The notes: generated from the letters alone by a model not told the origin. Counted from the first letter of the stretch, positions 1-9,012 are shown. The stretch is DNA of 64,000 nucleotides from Nocardia vaccinii NBRC 15922 (GCF_001613305.1 NZ_BDCC01000060.1:62001-126000); one strand, 5' to 3'. Program-made: numbers and translations.

Positions 1-1191
1 GGGCATGCTGTCCCATCCGCGCACGGCGGAGGACGAGGAGAATATCGCCCGGTCGAGGTCGACCTCCCAGTCGGGGAAGCGATTCATGATCTCCTCCAGC
101 GCTATGCGCGCCTCCAGCCGGGCGAGGGCATTGCCCAGACAAAAGTGCGCGCCGACACCGAAGGACAGGTGCTGGCGCGGTTCCCGGGTGATATCGAAGA
201 CTTCGGCGTCGGGTCCGAACTGACGCTCGTCGCGGTTGGCCGCGCCGATCAACGTCAGGATCGCGCTGCCTCGCGGCACGGTCCGGCCGTGGAATCGCAC
301 ATCGTCGGTGACATAACGCGCTGCCTGCAGCGCGGGTGGTTCGAACCGCAGGATCTCCTCGATCGCTCCGGGCAGCAGGGTGCGGTCGGCCGCCAATCGA
401 CGGCGCTGATCGGGATGTTCGGACAGCAGTTTGCCCGACCAGCCGATGAGCCGGGTAGTGGTCTCGGCGCCGGCCACCGCGACGACGTTCATGAACATCA
501 GCAGCTCGTCGCGCCGCAATGTACGCCGCACCCCGGTCTCATCGTCGAATTCGACGGTGAGCAGTTCGGTGGTGAGATCGTCCGCGGGATGGCTGATCCG
601 CCAGTCCAGAAAATCGGCGAACACCTGGCCATCGGTGATCGGGCCGTCCGGGTTGTCGGTCATCCGGCCGCCACGCTCGGTCCGCACGAAACGCTCACCG
701 TCCTGTTGGACCCTGCGTTGATAGTCCTCGGGTATGCCGAACAGCATGCCCACGACCCGCGCCGGCATCACCGCCCCCACATCTTTCACGAAATCCAGCG
801 AATCGCCACCCACCAGCGGATCCAGGCACCGCACGGTGAACTCCCTGATCCGGGACTCGAGTGCGCGGATCTTGCGCGGGGTGAACGCCCGCGACAACAA
901 TTTGCGATGGAGGTCGTGGATCGGCGGATCCTCGAAGATCAGCACGCCGGGCGGAATCTCGATACCGGACTCGATGATCTCCAGAACGACGCCTCGCGCG
1001 GAGCTGAATCCCCGGTGATCGATGAGTGTGCGATTGACGTCCTCGAAACGGCTCAGCGCGTAGAAGTCGTGAACCTCGTTGTAGTACAACGGCGATTCGT
1101 CACGGAACCGTTTGAACATCGGGTACGGATCGGCATTGAGTACCGGATCCCAGGGGTCGTAGTAGAGCTCGCCGGTACTGGTCGTGGTCAT
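1..1191 (-). CDS. Cytochrome P450, cut by the left edge of the window
   Basis: Heme monooxygenase. The haem-binding stretch is visible near the left edge (FGVGAHFCLGNALARLE, with the axial Cys), as are the I-helix AGAETTT and the K-helix ExxR (EEILR), so this is a catalytically complete P450, unlike the two CYP157-like ones elsewhere in the window. Translation starts at the ATG at 1191 (MTTTSTGELYYDPWDP) and about 397 residues lie inside the window, so only the last few residues are missing. The SnoaL-like gene lies just upstream on the same strand (37 bases between them), suggesting one operon controlled by the divergent TetR gene. The substrate is unknown; the layout resembles actinobacterial steroid or lipid catabolism loci, but that is inference. 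Confidence 0.93.
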   Translation of the reverse strand, partial: MTTTSTGELYYDPWDPVLNADPYPMFKRFRDESPLYYNEVHDFYALSRFEDVNRTLIDHRGFSSARGVVLEIIESGIEIPPGVLIFEDPPIHDLHRKLLSRAFTPRKIRALESRIREFTVRCLDPLVGGDSLDFVKDVGAVMPARVVGMLFGIPEDYQRRVQQDGERFVRTERGGRMTDNPDGPITDGQVFADFLDWRISHPADDLTTELLTVEFDDETGVRRTLRRDELLMFMNVVAVAGAETTTRLIGWSGKLLSEHPDQRRRLAADRTLLPGAIEEILRFEPPALQAARYVTDDVRFHGRTVPRGSAILTLIGAANRDERQFGPDAEVFDITREPRQHLSFGVGAHFCLGNALARLEARIALEEIMNRFPDWEVDLDRAIFSSSSAVRGWDSMP

Positions 1192-1228
1192 CTGCGGTCC
1201 TTGCGGGAGGGGTCTCGCACCATCGTGG

Positions 1229-1753
1229 TCAGATCGTCAGGCCGTGCTTCTCGAAATGGCGGCTCAGCGCCTGCATGTACTCCTCGCCGTGGAACGGCCC
1301 CCGCGCACCGATGGCGGCCTGCAGGAATGGGCCGTACTCCTCGTCGTTGACGTAGGTGGACCAGTGCGTGATCCGCGCATCCTCGTTGGTCTCGACGAAG
1401 CTGATCGAGTAGAAGCCCATCCTCGCGCCATCGATCGTGGAGGTGCCCTCCCAGCGGTACCGCATCACGAATCCGTTGTCGGCAGCCCAGAGCTTGTACT
1501 CCACCGGCTTCCAATCCGGGAAGACCACCGAGTACGCCTTGGCCTCGACGGTGGCGGCCAGATCGAAGGAGGTGGCCACGTCTTTGAGCACCAGTTCCTG
1601 TCCGGCGACGAAGTAGGGCGAGGTGTAGACCGCGTCATCGGTGAACTCCCACTCGTCGTAGGTTTCGCCGTCCTGCACCTTCTGCAGGACGTATTTGTCG
1701 CGATAGCTCTCGGCCATCCGGCGGTGCTTGGCGATACGGTCCTCGGGCTTCAT
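1229..1753 (-). CDS. SnoaL-like / NTF2-fold protein
   Basis: A 174-residue protein of the SnoaL-like (NTF2 fold) superfamily, seen from the alternating aromatic beta-strand pattern (SPYFVAGQELVLKDVATSFD, then MRYRWEGTSTIDGARMGFYS). Members are small cyclases, isomerases or binding proteins. The ATG at 1753 was chosen over a longer reading to 1906 because a strong ribosome site (GGGAGGAG) sits just before it and the extra stretch overlaps the TetR promoter region. It is probably co-transcribed with the P450 downstream and may act on the same substrate. The exact reaction cannot be read from the sequence. Confidence 0.8.
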   Translation of the reverse strand: MKPEDRIAKHRRMAESYRDKYVLQKVQDGETYDEWEFTDDAVYTSPYFVAGQELVLKDVATSFDLAATVEAKAYSVVFPDWKPVEYKLWAADNGFVMRYRWEGTSTIDGARMGFYSISFVETNEDARITHWSTYVNDEEYGPFLQAAIGARGPFHGEEYMQALSRHFEKHGLTI

Positions 1754-1887
1754 CGCGGACTCCTCCCGATCTCCCTGTGGCGGTGGATGTTTCGAAATAT
1801 ACACAACTGCATATGAAATACGGGTCTGTATTCGAGATTTGGGGACGTAGCCGACTCCGCTGTTCGGCGACCTGGGAAGATGGGCTG

Positions 1888-2532
1888 GTGGCAGAACGAT
1901 GGACACGACAACGACGCGTCGAGCACACCCGGACCGTGCTGCTGGACGCCGCCGAGGAGGTCTTCGCCAAGCAGGGGTTCGGCGGAGCGGCGCTGGAGGA
2001 TATCGCCGAGGCCGCGGGCTACACCCGCGGCGCCATCTACTCGCATTTCGGCACCAAGGAAGAGCTCTTCCTGGTCGTCATCGAGCGGTATATGCAGCAA
2101 TTCCTGGACAGCTTCGCGGATGTGATCACCTCCTTCGACAATCTGCATGACCTGAACGTCGGCAAAATCGCCCAGCGGTGGCGGGAGTTGACCATCGCCG
2201 CACCGGATGCCGCCGCGCTGGGGCTGGAATTCTCGCTGTTTCTGCTGCGCAATCCGGATGCCCGGCATCGGTTGGCGGCCAAGCGCGAGGAGACCGCCCA
2301 ATCACTCGCCCGGTACATCACCGAACACGTGGAGCGTCTCGGCGGCACGTTGCTGATGCCCGCCGAGACACTCGCGCATCTACTCATCGCGATCAACAAC
2401 GGCATCACCATCAACGGACATATCGACGGCGCCGACCTGTTCGACCCCTTCCTGCAGATGGTGATGGCCAATGTCGTTCCCGGACAAACCGTTTCGGATC
2501 ACCCCGAGGCCGGCAGCTCCATCTGCAAGTAG
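1888..2532 (+). CDS. TetR-family transcriptional repressor
   Basis: A one-component regulator of about 214 residues. The N-terminal TetR DNA-binding domain is clear (AAEEVFAKQGFGGAALEDIA, then AGYTRGAIYSHFGTKEELF), followed by a helical ligand-binding domain. I prefer the GTG at 1888 (VAERWTRQ), which follows a GGGAAGA ribosome site; the frame stays open upstream to 1777, but that would put some 37 untypical residues before the HTH. It is divergent from the SnoaL-like/P450 pair across a 134-base gap and most likely represses that operon and itself. The 3' end overlaps a short remnant gene on the other strand. Confidence 0.9.
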   Translation: MAERWTRQRRVEHTRTVLLDAAEEVFAKQGFGGAALEDIAEAAGYTRGAIYSHFGTKEELFLVVIERYMQQFLDSFADVITSFDNLHDLNVGKIAQRWRELTIAAPDAAALGLEFSLFLLRNPDARHRLAAKREETAQSLARYITEHVERLGGTLLMPAETLAHLLIAINNGITINGHIDGADLFDPFLQMVMANVVPGQTVSDHPEAGSSICK

Positions 2533-2699
2533 ACCTCGACCCGCCGGATCCGGGCGTCCGCGGTGAACTCGTAGATGCTCACGGAGTTGACCACACCGCG
2601 GAAGTCGCCGATCCGGCTGCGCTCCTCGAGTTCCAGGAAGACGAGTCGAAATCGGTTGTCGGTGCCCGCCGCTAGGGTGGTCGCACGCACGGTGCGCAA
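2499..2699 (-). pseudogene. C-terminal remnant of a SnoaL-like gene
   Basis: A 66-codon frame whose end (VSIYEFTADARIRRVEVYLQ) looks like the last two strands of a SnoaL-like/NTF2 protein. The N-terminal half of such a domain is missing, and the frame runs into the TetR gene's last 34 bases on the opposite strand. It is probably a decayed gene fragment; translation of the remnant is possible but unsupported. Confidence 0.4.
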
Positions 2700-2714
2700 T
2701 GGGGAAGGATGGCG

Positions 2715-3344
2715 ATGGCGAAGACGGATTTCCGGAAGACCCTGGACTCCTATCGAGCTGCTTCAGGCCGGTTCCGCGTGGTCGAGGTTCCGCCGATGCG
2801 CTACGTCATGGCCGACGGCCGGGGCGATCCGAACACCGCGCCGGAGTTCACCGCGGCGGTCGAGGCGCTGTATCCGGTGGCGTACAAGCTGAAGTTCGCC
2901 AGCAAACAGGATCTCGGCCGCGATTACGTCGTCATGCCGCTGGAGGGATTGTGGTGGTCCGAGCGGATGGCGACGTTCACCTCCGCGAGAGACAAGTCCC
3001 GCTGGAACTGGACGATCATGTCCATGGTTCCCGACTGGATCACCGACGAGATGTTCGAGGCTGCCGTCGCCAAGGCCGCCGCGAAGAATCCGGCCGTACC
3101 GGACCGGGTACGACTGGAAACCCTCGCCGAAGGCCGCTGTGTGCAGACCCTGCACATCGGTTCTTTCGACGACGAGGGAGAAACTCTCGCTCGCATGCAC
3201 CACGAGTTCATCCCCGGCTCGGGCCTGGCGATGACCGGTCGGCACCACGAGATCTACCTCAGCGACTTCCGCCGGACCGCCCCGGCCCGGCTACGCACCA
3301 TCCTGCGCCAGCCGGTCGAGCCGATCGCACAGGCACAGGCGTGA
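2715..3344 (+). CDS. GyrI-like small-molecule-binding protein
   Basis: A stand-alone GyrI-like domain of about 209 residues. The family pattern is visible: YRAASGRFRVVEVPPMRYVM, GRGDPN, the central YVVMPLEGLWW, and a late HHEIYLSDFRRTAP. These proteins resemble the effector-binding half of MerR/AraC-type regulators without DNA-binding domains and bind small or cationic ligands. I start at the second ATG (2715) because the GGGAAGG ribosome site is spaced correctly for it and too close to the ATG at 2709. It stands alone on this strand; its ligand is unknown. Confidence 0.8.
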   Translation: MAKTDFRKTLDSYRAASGRFRVVEVPPMRYVMADGRGDPNTAPEFTAAVEALYPVAYKLKFASKQDLGRDYVVMPLEGLWWSERMATFTSARDKSRWNWTIMSMVPDWITDEMFEAAVAKAAAKNPAVPDRVRLETLAEGRCVQTLHIGSFDDEGETLARMHHEFIPGSGLAMTGRHHEIYLSDFRRTAPARLRTILRQPVEPIAQAQA

Positions 3345-3419
3345 GCGGTGAGTCGGGCCGAGAGCGGACATCTTTCGAGGCGCACCCCACGAACGCGGCG
3401 CCGGCGCGGCGAGAACCGC

Positions 3420-4643
3420 TCAGGCGACCGCGGTGAGGTGTTCGGCGGAGCCGCCGATATCCGCGGACTCCGTACCGGTGAGGGTGCGGATGAAGGCCAG
3501 CTGCGCCGCGCGGCCGCGGGTGGCGGCGCGCTCGAATTGCCCAGGGACGGCACGGGTCCAGACGGTCCGGACGAGGTTGAAGGGTATGCGCAGCAACGGA
3601 TACCACGGGACCACGACCGGAGGCAGTCCCAGTTCCCGCATCGCGCCGGAGCCCAGGAACATGGTGGCGATCGACAGATGCTGGGAGCGCGCGATGCGGC
3701 GACGCGGTCCGGTCAGGTAGCGATAGTGCCAGCCCAGCGGCTCGTCGAGCATCGGCATGGCCAGCTGCGCGGAGGTCTCGTCCGGGTTGGTGATCGCGGT
3801 CATCGTGTGGAACAGGATGCGGACGCTGTCTCGAAAATCGTTGGGCAGGAAGCGTTCCTGCACCCCCATCACCCAGCCGACATACCGCGTGAAATGCGCC
3901 ATGGCATCGGCCTCACCCGGAGTCACGAGCATGCCGAGGCCGATCGCGCCCACCGTCGGCGCGATCAGCGCGCCGACCATGGTGGCGGCCATATCGGTCT
4001 GATTGATCGGCAGCCCCCACTCCGCACCGCGCCAGTCCGGCATGGCCGCCACATGCCGGCGCACCATCGAGTGAATCATCCGCACCCGGACCGTGGACCG
4101 AAAGCCGAGCCCCCGCGGCATCATGCCGCCCTCGGAGGAGACGTCCAACGCCCACTGGGTCGTCTCGGCGAAACGCTTGGCCGGCCCCTTCGCCAAAGCG
4201 CCTGTGCGCAAGAGCGTTTTGTTGAATCCCGAGGCCAGATACCCGCCCAGGAAGGACATGTCCCGCGCGACGTAGAGCGCGTCGCGGCCGCTGAGGCTCA
4301 TCACCCGCTCGGCCCGCCGGATCTTGTCCCAGTCCACCCAGTCCGGCACGGCCTCGACATAGTCGAAGAACTCCCGCAGCGGAGCGGGCGCGTCCGGCAC
4401 AGCCGCGATCCCCTCGCTCAGCGCGCGCTCGAACAGCGGCCGCGCGGTCGCCATCCCCTCGCGATACATCCAGTCCACCAGCTCGTCCATCGGCTCGTCG
4501 CCGATGGTCAGCGCCTCCCCCAGCTCCCGGAACTGGGCAGCGGTCGGCTCGCGCAGACCGAGCACCCGCGCGAACGGGCCGAGTCCCACACCGGGGACGG
4601 ACCGGGGCGCCGCGGGATGCCGAGCAGGAATGGTCGAATCCAT
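3420..4643 (-). CDS. Oxygenase MpaB / DUF2236 family protein
   Basis: A 407-residue member of the DUF2236 (ER/MpaB, rubber-oxygenase-related) family, typically b-type-haem oxygenases. Family-typical segments are seen: VPDWVDWDKIRRAERV, SFLGGYLASGFNKTLLRTGA, then MVRRHVAAMPDWRGAEWGLPINQ, and a C-terminal LDEPLGWHYRYLTGP. His residues around the MIHSMVRRH segment are candidate haem ligands. Length is normal for the family. The gene is monocistronic, and the approximately 190 bases upstream hold an inverted repeat and a direct repeat that could be its operator. The substrate is unknown. Confidence 0.86.
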   Translation of the reverse strand: MDSTIPARHPAAPRSVPGVGLGPFARVLGLREPTAAQFRELGEALTIGDEPMDELVDWMYREGMATARPLFERALSEGIAAVPDAPAPLREFFDYVEAVPDWVDWDKIRRAERVMSLSGRDALYVARDMSFLGGYLASGFNKTLLRTGALAKGPAKRFAETTQWALDVSSEGGMMPRGLGFRSTVRVRMIHSMVRRHVAAMPDWRGAEWGLPINQTDMAATMVGALIAPTVGAIGLGMLVTPGEADAMAHFTRYVGWVMGVQERFLPNDFRDSVRILFHTMTAITNPDETSAQLAMPMLDEPLGWHYRYLTGPRRRIARSQHLSIATMFLGSGAMRELGLPPVVVPWYPLLRIPFNLVRTVWTRAVPGQFERAATRGRAAQLAFIRTLTGTESADIGGSAEHLTAVA

Positions 4644-4695
4644 GATCTCTCCTTCGCCGCGGATGCCAGCACATCGGTCGGCGCTGCACCCGAAC

Positions 4696-4738
4696 TTCTG
4701 GCAAGATCCTCTACCAGAATGGCAAATTTGGCAAGATC
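4696..4738. promoter_or_regulatory. Inverted plus direct repeats upstream of the MpaB-type gene
   Basis: TTCTGG at 4696-4701 and CCAGAA at 4714-4719 form a perfect six-base inverted repeat. The ten bases TGGCAAGATC occur at 4699-4708 and again at 4729-4738, a 30-base spacing that would put both on the same helix face. The stretch lies 53 to 95 bases upstream of the start at 4643, and is more AT-rich than its surroundings. An operator or activator site is a reasonable reading. Confidence 0.4.
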
Positions 4739-4829
4739 GCTTTCCAGACGTTCGCGGCGCCCCCGCGAGGGCACCGTGAACGGGCCGCTCAGAGGATGGC
4801 TGAACCGCTGATGATCCGCGCGGCTCGGC

Positions 4830-5440
4830 TCACCGGGCCGAGGCGGCCGCGCGTCGGCGGCGCACAACCACGACCCCGGCGACCGCGAGGACCAGGACGA
4901 CCAGTCCGGCGAGGAGGTAGCTGGGGCCGCGCAGTGATTGTTCGAGACTGTGCCAATCGGCTCCGACGGCATACCCGGCCACGGCCAGGGCCGCCCCGTC
5001 CACGGCAGACAACCGGCGAGGGTGTACGCGCCGAAGCGCAGCGGCGGCATCGCGGCGATTCCGGCGGGCAGGGAGATGAAAGTACGGATGCCGGGCAGCA
5101 GACGCGCCCAGAACACCGACATCGCGCCGCGACGCACGAACCAGTCCTGGGCGCGATCGATCTCCTCGGGACGCAACAGCACGTAGCGACCCCAGCGGTG
5201 CAGCGCCGGCCGCCCGCCGTACCGGCCGATCAGCCAGGCCAGATAGCTGCCCGCGACGTTACCGGCGGTACCCGCGACGATCACCGCGATCAGATTCGGA
5301 TGCGGACCGCTGACCGCACCGGCCGCCAGCGCTCCGCCGAGCATCATGGTCACCTCGGACGGAATCGGAAGACAGGCCGACTCCGCGGCCATCAGCACGA
5401 AGATCGCGATCAGCCCGTAGGACAGAATCAGTTGCTGCAC
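4830..5440 (-). pseudogene. DedA-family membrane protein with a single-base frameshift
   Basis: The first 145 codons from the GTG at 5440 (ribosome site GGGAGG) encode a DedA/SNARE-associated protein: ACLPIPSEVTMMLGGALAAG, then GRYGGRPALHRWGRY, then SVFWARLLPGIRTFISLPAG. DedA proteins are multi-pass envelope transporters linked to lipid-carrier flipping and proton balance. After CLPWT the frame is lost, while the neighbouring frame continues the expected end (LAVAGYAVGADWHSLEQ, a last membrane helix, VVVVRRRRAA). One extra G in the GGGG run (CCCC at 4994-4997 on the plus strand) would restore the whole protein, so this is either a real one-base deletion or a sequencing error. Confidence 0.8.
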
Positions 5441-5638
5441 AATGCCTCCCGTCGGCGGGCGAGGACATCGGACGGGGCGGGAAGCGGCATTCGCCGGCAG
5501 GGCACAGATCTGGTCGGTATCACACCGCCACAGTGGCCGAACGCCGCTGAGAGCACGCTGAGATCACCCTGGGCGAAGGTATGCGACTTCGCCGCATTTT
5601 TCAGCGGAGCCACAGGCCCGCATTCGACCTGACCGAAC

Positions 5639-5683
5639 GAGCCGCGGATCGCCGCGCGCAAGGAGGCGACGGATCCGCGGCTC
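5639..5683 (-). terminator. Hairpin downstream of lsr2
   Basis: GAGCCGCGGATC at 5639-5650 and its exact complement GATCCGCGGCTC at 5672-5683 form a 12-base-pair stem with a 21-base loop, starting ten bases after the lsr2 stop. There is no T-run, as is common for actinobacterial terminators. Confidence 0.6.
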
Positions 5684-5692
5684 GGTCGATTC

Positions 5693-6028
5693 TCAACCGG
5701 CTTTCTTGTACGCCTCCACGACCTCGGCCTGGATGCGGCCGCGGCTGGAGACCGAATAGCCGTTCTTGCGCGCCCATTCCCGAATCGCCGCGGTCTGCTC
5801 TCGCTCGGCCGAGGAGCGGGACAGCTTCTGTCCCTTGCCCTTCGAAGTTCTGCCCGCCTTGCGTGCGTGCGGCGTCCACTGGTCGAAGATGCCGCGCAGT
5901 GCAGCAGCATTGAGCACCGACAGATCGATCTCGTATTCCACGCCGTCCAGAGCGAACAGCACGGATTCCTCTGCCGGTGACTTTCCGTCGTAGTCGTCCA
6001 CGAGCTCGACTATGACCTTGCGGGCCAT
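5693..6028 (-). CDS. lsr2: Lsr2-type nucleoid-associated protein
   Basis: A 111-residue Lsr2, the actinobacterial H-NS-like protein that bridges and silences AT-rich, often horizontally acquired DNA. The N-terminal dimerisation domain (ARKVIVELVDDYDG) and the C-terminal DNA-binding domain (REWARKNGYSVSSRGRIQ) are complete; the RGR clamp that enters the AT minor groove is present. The start at 6028 has a GAAGGG ribosome site; the frame is open further upstream, but the extra residues do not belong to the family. A homologue of this kind would be expected to silence the low-GC islands in this window, though that link is inference. Confidence 0.95.
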   Translation of the reverse strand: MARKVIVELVDDYDGKSPAEESVLFALDGVEYEIDLSVLNAAALRGIFDQWTPHARKAGRTSKGKGQKLSRSSAEREQTAAIREWARKNGYSVSSRGRIQAEVVEAYKKAG

Positions 6029-6234
6029 CGAAAAAATTCCCTTCCGTCGTGGTGAATCAACCAGAGCGGCAACCTTATCCCAGCGGAGATCACGCTCGAC
6101 AACGGCATACGGCGGCCGGGGCGGGCAACGACCGAGCACGCGTCATGCCGGCCATCCGACCGATCGGGTTTTCACCGCAAGCCCACACCGCCGGTCTTCG
6201 ACGAGTACGCCTATCCGCCGTCGACGTCCGCCCG

Positions 6235-7092
6235 TCACTGCGAGCCGAACAGGTCGGGAAGTCCGTCCGAGACCCGGTCCGGAAAATCCGGAACACATTT
6301 GGCCAGAAAAGATTCCACGCCCTCGCGGGCATCGCCCGAGGCCCCGCGCAGGTAGATGGCGAGGGATTCGGCGCGATGCGCGATCTGCGGGCTGTCCGCG
6401 CCGAGCATGCGCCAGATCAATTGCCGGGTCAGCGCGACCGAGACCGGCGCGGTGCCGGTGACCATCTCCCGGGCCAGTTCCAGAGCCCGTTCGAGCACCC
6501 GGTCGGCGGGCACGATCTCGCGCACCAGCCCGCGCTCGAGGGCCTCGGCCGCGGGCACCATGCGCCCGCTCAGGGTCCATTCCAGCGCGGTGGACACGCC
6601 GACGACGCGCGGCAGGAACCAGGTCGAGCACGCCTCGGGAACGATCCCCCGGCGAGTGAAGACGAAGCCGAATTTCGCGGTGTCCGAAGCGATTCTGATA
6701 TCCGCGGGAAGGGTCATCGTCACCCCGACACCGGCCGCGGGGCCATTGATCGCGACGATCACCGGTTTGTTCGACCGATAGATCCGCAGCGATACCAGGC
6801 CGCCGGTGTCCGCGGGCGCGCCGCCGGTGTCCGGATCGTCGTCGAGTACGAACGTCTCCCCGCCCGCGCCGAGATCGGCTCCGGCGCAGAACGCGCGGCC
6901 GGTGCCGGTGAGCACCACCGCGCGCACCGAATCGTCCGCATCGGTCTCGTCGAATACCTCGATGAGACGTTCGCACATCGCGGTGGTGAAGGCATTGAGC
7001 CGGTCGGGGCGATGCAGCCGCACGATGGCGATCGCTCCCTCCCGCTCCAGCAGCACCTGGCCGTCGGCGTTCACGTCGGTGTCCGAGCTCAT
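6235..7092 (-). CDS. Enoyl-CoA hydratase/isomerase family protein
   Basis: A crotonase-fold enzyme of 285 residues that would hydrate or isomerise acyl-CoA esters. Visible are LNAFTTAMCERL, the oxyanion-hole segment GRAFCAGADLGAGGE, a second oxyanion region INGPAAGVGVTMTL with nearby FGFVFTRRGIVPEA (the catalytic acid position, E in VPEA), and the C-terminal VESFLAK. Start at 7092 (MSSDTDVNADG) with GAGGGTG in front. The 5' region is shared with nothing else on this strand, so it is likely monocistronic. Exact pathway unknown. Confidence 0.9.
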   Translation of the reverse strand: MSSDTDVNADGQVLLEREGAIAIVRLHRPDRLNAFTTAMCERLIEVFDETDADDSVRAVVLTGTGRAFCAGADLGAGGETFVLDDDPDTGGAPADTGGLVSLRIYRSNKPVIVAINGPAAGVGVTMTLPADIRIASDTAKFGFVFTRRGIVPEACSTWFLPRVVGVSTALEWTLSGRMVPAAEALERGLVREIVPADRVLERALELAREMVTGTAPVSVALTRQLIWRMLGADSPQIAHRAESLAIYLRGASGDAREGVESFLAKCVPDFPDRVSDGLPDLFGSQ

Positions 7093-7320
7093 CGCACCCT
7101 CTCGAATCGATCTGCCGCATCGCGACGGCGGCCGCGACGCGAGGTATCGGTCAGCGTACCGCCGAGCGGCAGGCGGCGTTGGCGCAGTGCCAATTACCGC
7201 CGGGACCGATGGTCCCGCAGGTTCGGCGTATGGCTGCGAGTCACAATCGCTCCGCCCGGATCCACGAGGGCCTGCGCGAAAACGACTGGAGCACAACCGA
7301 ACCGAGATACCTGCACAACC

Positions 7321-7353
7321 CGGGCCCGTGGCGCACACGGCTCCACGGGCCCG
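7321..7353 (-). terminator. Hairpin downstream of the aldo/keto reductase gene
   Basis: CGGGCCCGTGG at 7321-7331 pairs perfectly with CCACGGGCCCG at 7343-7353 (11 base pairs, 11-base loop), starting 12 bases after the stop codon at 7365. It is a GC-rich stem without a T-run. Confidence 0.65.
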
Positions 7354-7364
7354 GCGATCCGGAT

Positions 7365-8219
7365 TCAGCCGATCAGCGCCAGATCCTCGTCGGTGAGCCG
7401 CAGGTTCGCCGCGGCGATGTTCTGCTCGAGGTGCGCCGGGTCCGAGGTGCCGGGGATGAGCAGGATCGACGGCGACCGGGCCAACAGCCAGGCCAGCGCG
7501 ATCTGCTGCACGGACGCGCCGTGCCGGGTGGCGACGGTCTCCAGATGTCCGGCGAGCAACGGCTGGAACCCGCCCACCGGGAAGAACGGCACGAATGCGA
7601 TCCCGGCCTCCTCGCAGGCGTCGATCAGCGGATCCGCATCGCGCATCGCGACGTTGTAGGCGTTCTGCACGCACACGAACGGCGCGAGGTCGCGAGCCTG
7701 GTCGAACTGGGCCCGAGTGATATTCGAGATGCCCAGATGCGTGATCAGGCCCTCCTCCTGGAGCTTCGCCAGGGCGGTCAGCGGCTCCTCGAGCGAACCC
7801 TCGGCGGGCGCGATCGCCTCACCCAGCCGCAGATTCACCACATCCAACCGGTCCACGCCGAGGGTTTTCAGATTCGCCTCGACGTTCTGCCGCAGGCCGT
7901 CGGGGGTCAGCCCCGGCGGGATCCCGGCGAACTTGGTGACCAGCACCAGATCCTCCGGATACGGGTGCAGCGCCGCCCGGAGCAGTTCGTTGGCGTTCAT
8001 CCCGTCGCGGTCGTAGAACTGCGAGGTGTCGAAGTGGTTCACGCCCAGTTCCACCGCGCGCCGCAGCAGCGCGATCGCGGTGTCGCGGGTCGGCTGTTTA
8101 CCTTCCGGCCAGCCCGTCAGCTTCATGGTGCCGAAACCCATCCGGTTCACCCGGAACGATCCCAAACGCCCCTCGCCCGCCGCACGGGCCGATATCGTCT
8201 GTGCCTCAGTCATGTTCAT
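7365..8219 (-). CDS. Aldo/keto reductase
   Basis: An NADPH-dependent TIM-barrel oxidoreductase, 284 residues from the ATG at 8219. The family signature is clear: VNHFDTSQFYDRDGMNANEL (catalytic Asp and Tyr), VTKFAGIPPGLTPDGLRQN (catalytic Lys), ITHLGISNITRAQ, LAWLLARSPSILLIPGTSDP, and the C-terminal LEQNIAAANLRLTDEDLALI. It is divergent from the HTH gene at 8310 with about 90 bases between them, so the regulator probably controls it. The natural carbonyl substrate is unknown. Confidence 0.92.
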   Translation of the reverse strand: MNMTEAQTISARAAGEGRLGSFRVNRMGFGTMKLTGWPEGKQPTRDTAIALLRRAVELGVNHFDTSQFYDRDGMNANELLRAALHPYPEDLVLVTKFAGIPPGLTPDGLRQNVEANLKTLGVDRLDVVNLRLGEAIAPAEGSLEEPLTALAKLQEEGLITHLGISNITRAQFDQARDLAPFVCVQNAYNVAMRDADPLIDACEEAGIAFVPFFPVGGFQPLLAGHLETVATRHGASVQQIALAWLLARSPSILLIPGTSDPAHLEQNIAAANLRLTDEDLALIG

Positions 8220-8309
8220 CAGCCTGGCCGATCGGGATGCGCGATGTCCGCATTCGGCAACAAGCTGCCACACGTTGACGACCAGGGCGAACAACACGAC
8301 ACTCGAACC

Positions 8310-8942
8310 ATGGCCCAGACGCAATCGGTCACCGTCGTGCGCGGTAACCAGGAACTATCCGAGCGCGCCGCGCACCTGTTCGAGGCCACCGCGGTCAGTT
8401 TCGACTGCGCCGCCAAGGACCACGCGACCTGGCACAACGGCCGCCATCACACGCTGGGTCCCGGCGTCGCGCTGCGCAAGCTCTACCGGCCCTCGGCGCT
8501 ACTGGACCCGTCGCTGTCACAACATCTGCACACCATGGTCGAGCGCGGCGCGGGGGTGCGGATCAGCGATGAGGACATCAGCGAGACCATCATCCTGGAT
8601 CGGCGGGTGGCCATCCTCGCCGGGGACACCTCCTACGGGCTGCGCAGCTACAGCATCGTGACGGTCCCGGAGGTGGTGCACGGGGTGGCCTCGCTGTTCG
8701 ACGCGACCTGGCGCGCGGCAACGGAATTCGCCGTCTACGACCGCGATCTGGCCGAATTGCGCAGGCTTGCACCGCGCATCCTGGATCAGCTCAACACCGG
8801 CGCCACCGACGAGGCCGCCGCACGCGTCCTGGGACTGTCGGTGCGCACCTACCGTCGGCGCGTCGCCGAACTGATGAGCGCTCTCGGAGCGGGTTCGCGA
8901 TTCCAGGCCGGCGCTCGTGCTCAGGAACTCGGGCTCATCTGA
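8310..8942 (+). CDS. HTH transcriptional regulator (LuxR-like C-terminal HTH)
   Basis: A 210-residue protein with an N-terminal sensor-like part (VRGNQELSERAAHLFEATAV; ISETIILDRRVAILAG) and a C-terminal HTH (TDEAAARVLGLSVRTYRRRV, then AELMSALGAGSRFQAGARAQ), the usual LuxR/TrmB-like arrangement of actinobacterial helix-turn-helix regulators. The ATG at 8310 is my choice; an ATG at 8244 in the same frame would add about 22 residues and overlap the divergent promoter. It likely controls the divergent aldo/keto reductase. Confidence 0.82.
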   Translation: MAQTQSVTVVRGNQELSERAAHLFEATAVSFDCAAKDHATWHNGRHHTLGPGVALRKLYRPSALLDPSLSQHLHTMVERGAGVRISDEDISETIILDRRVAILAGDTSYGLRSYSIVTVPEVVHGVASLFDATWRAATEFAVYDRDLAELRRLAPRILDQLNTGATDEAAARVLGLSVRTYRRRVAELMSALGAGSRFQAGARAQELGLI

Positions 8943-9012
8943 GCCGTCTCTCGCCGAATACCCGTTGACCCGGCGGTTCACCACACCCGCTGGGGCCACG
9001 GCGAGCAGGTCG

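Noticed and set aside
145..1350. Long rightward open frame over the first P450
   Set aside because: It is the antisense of the P450 and SnoaL-like genes; composition is His/Arg/Pro-rich with no domain.
6049..7659. 536-codon rightward frame opposite enoyl-CoA hydratase and beyond
   Set aside because: Shadow of GC-rich coding on the other strand, no ribosome site, no family.
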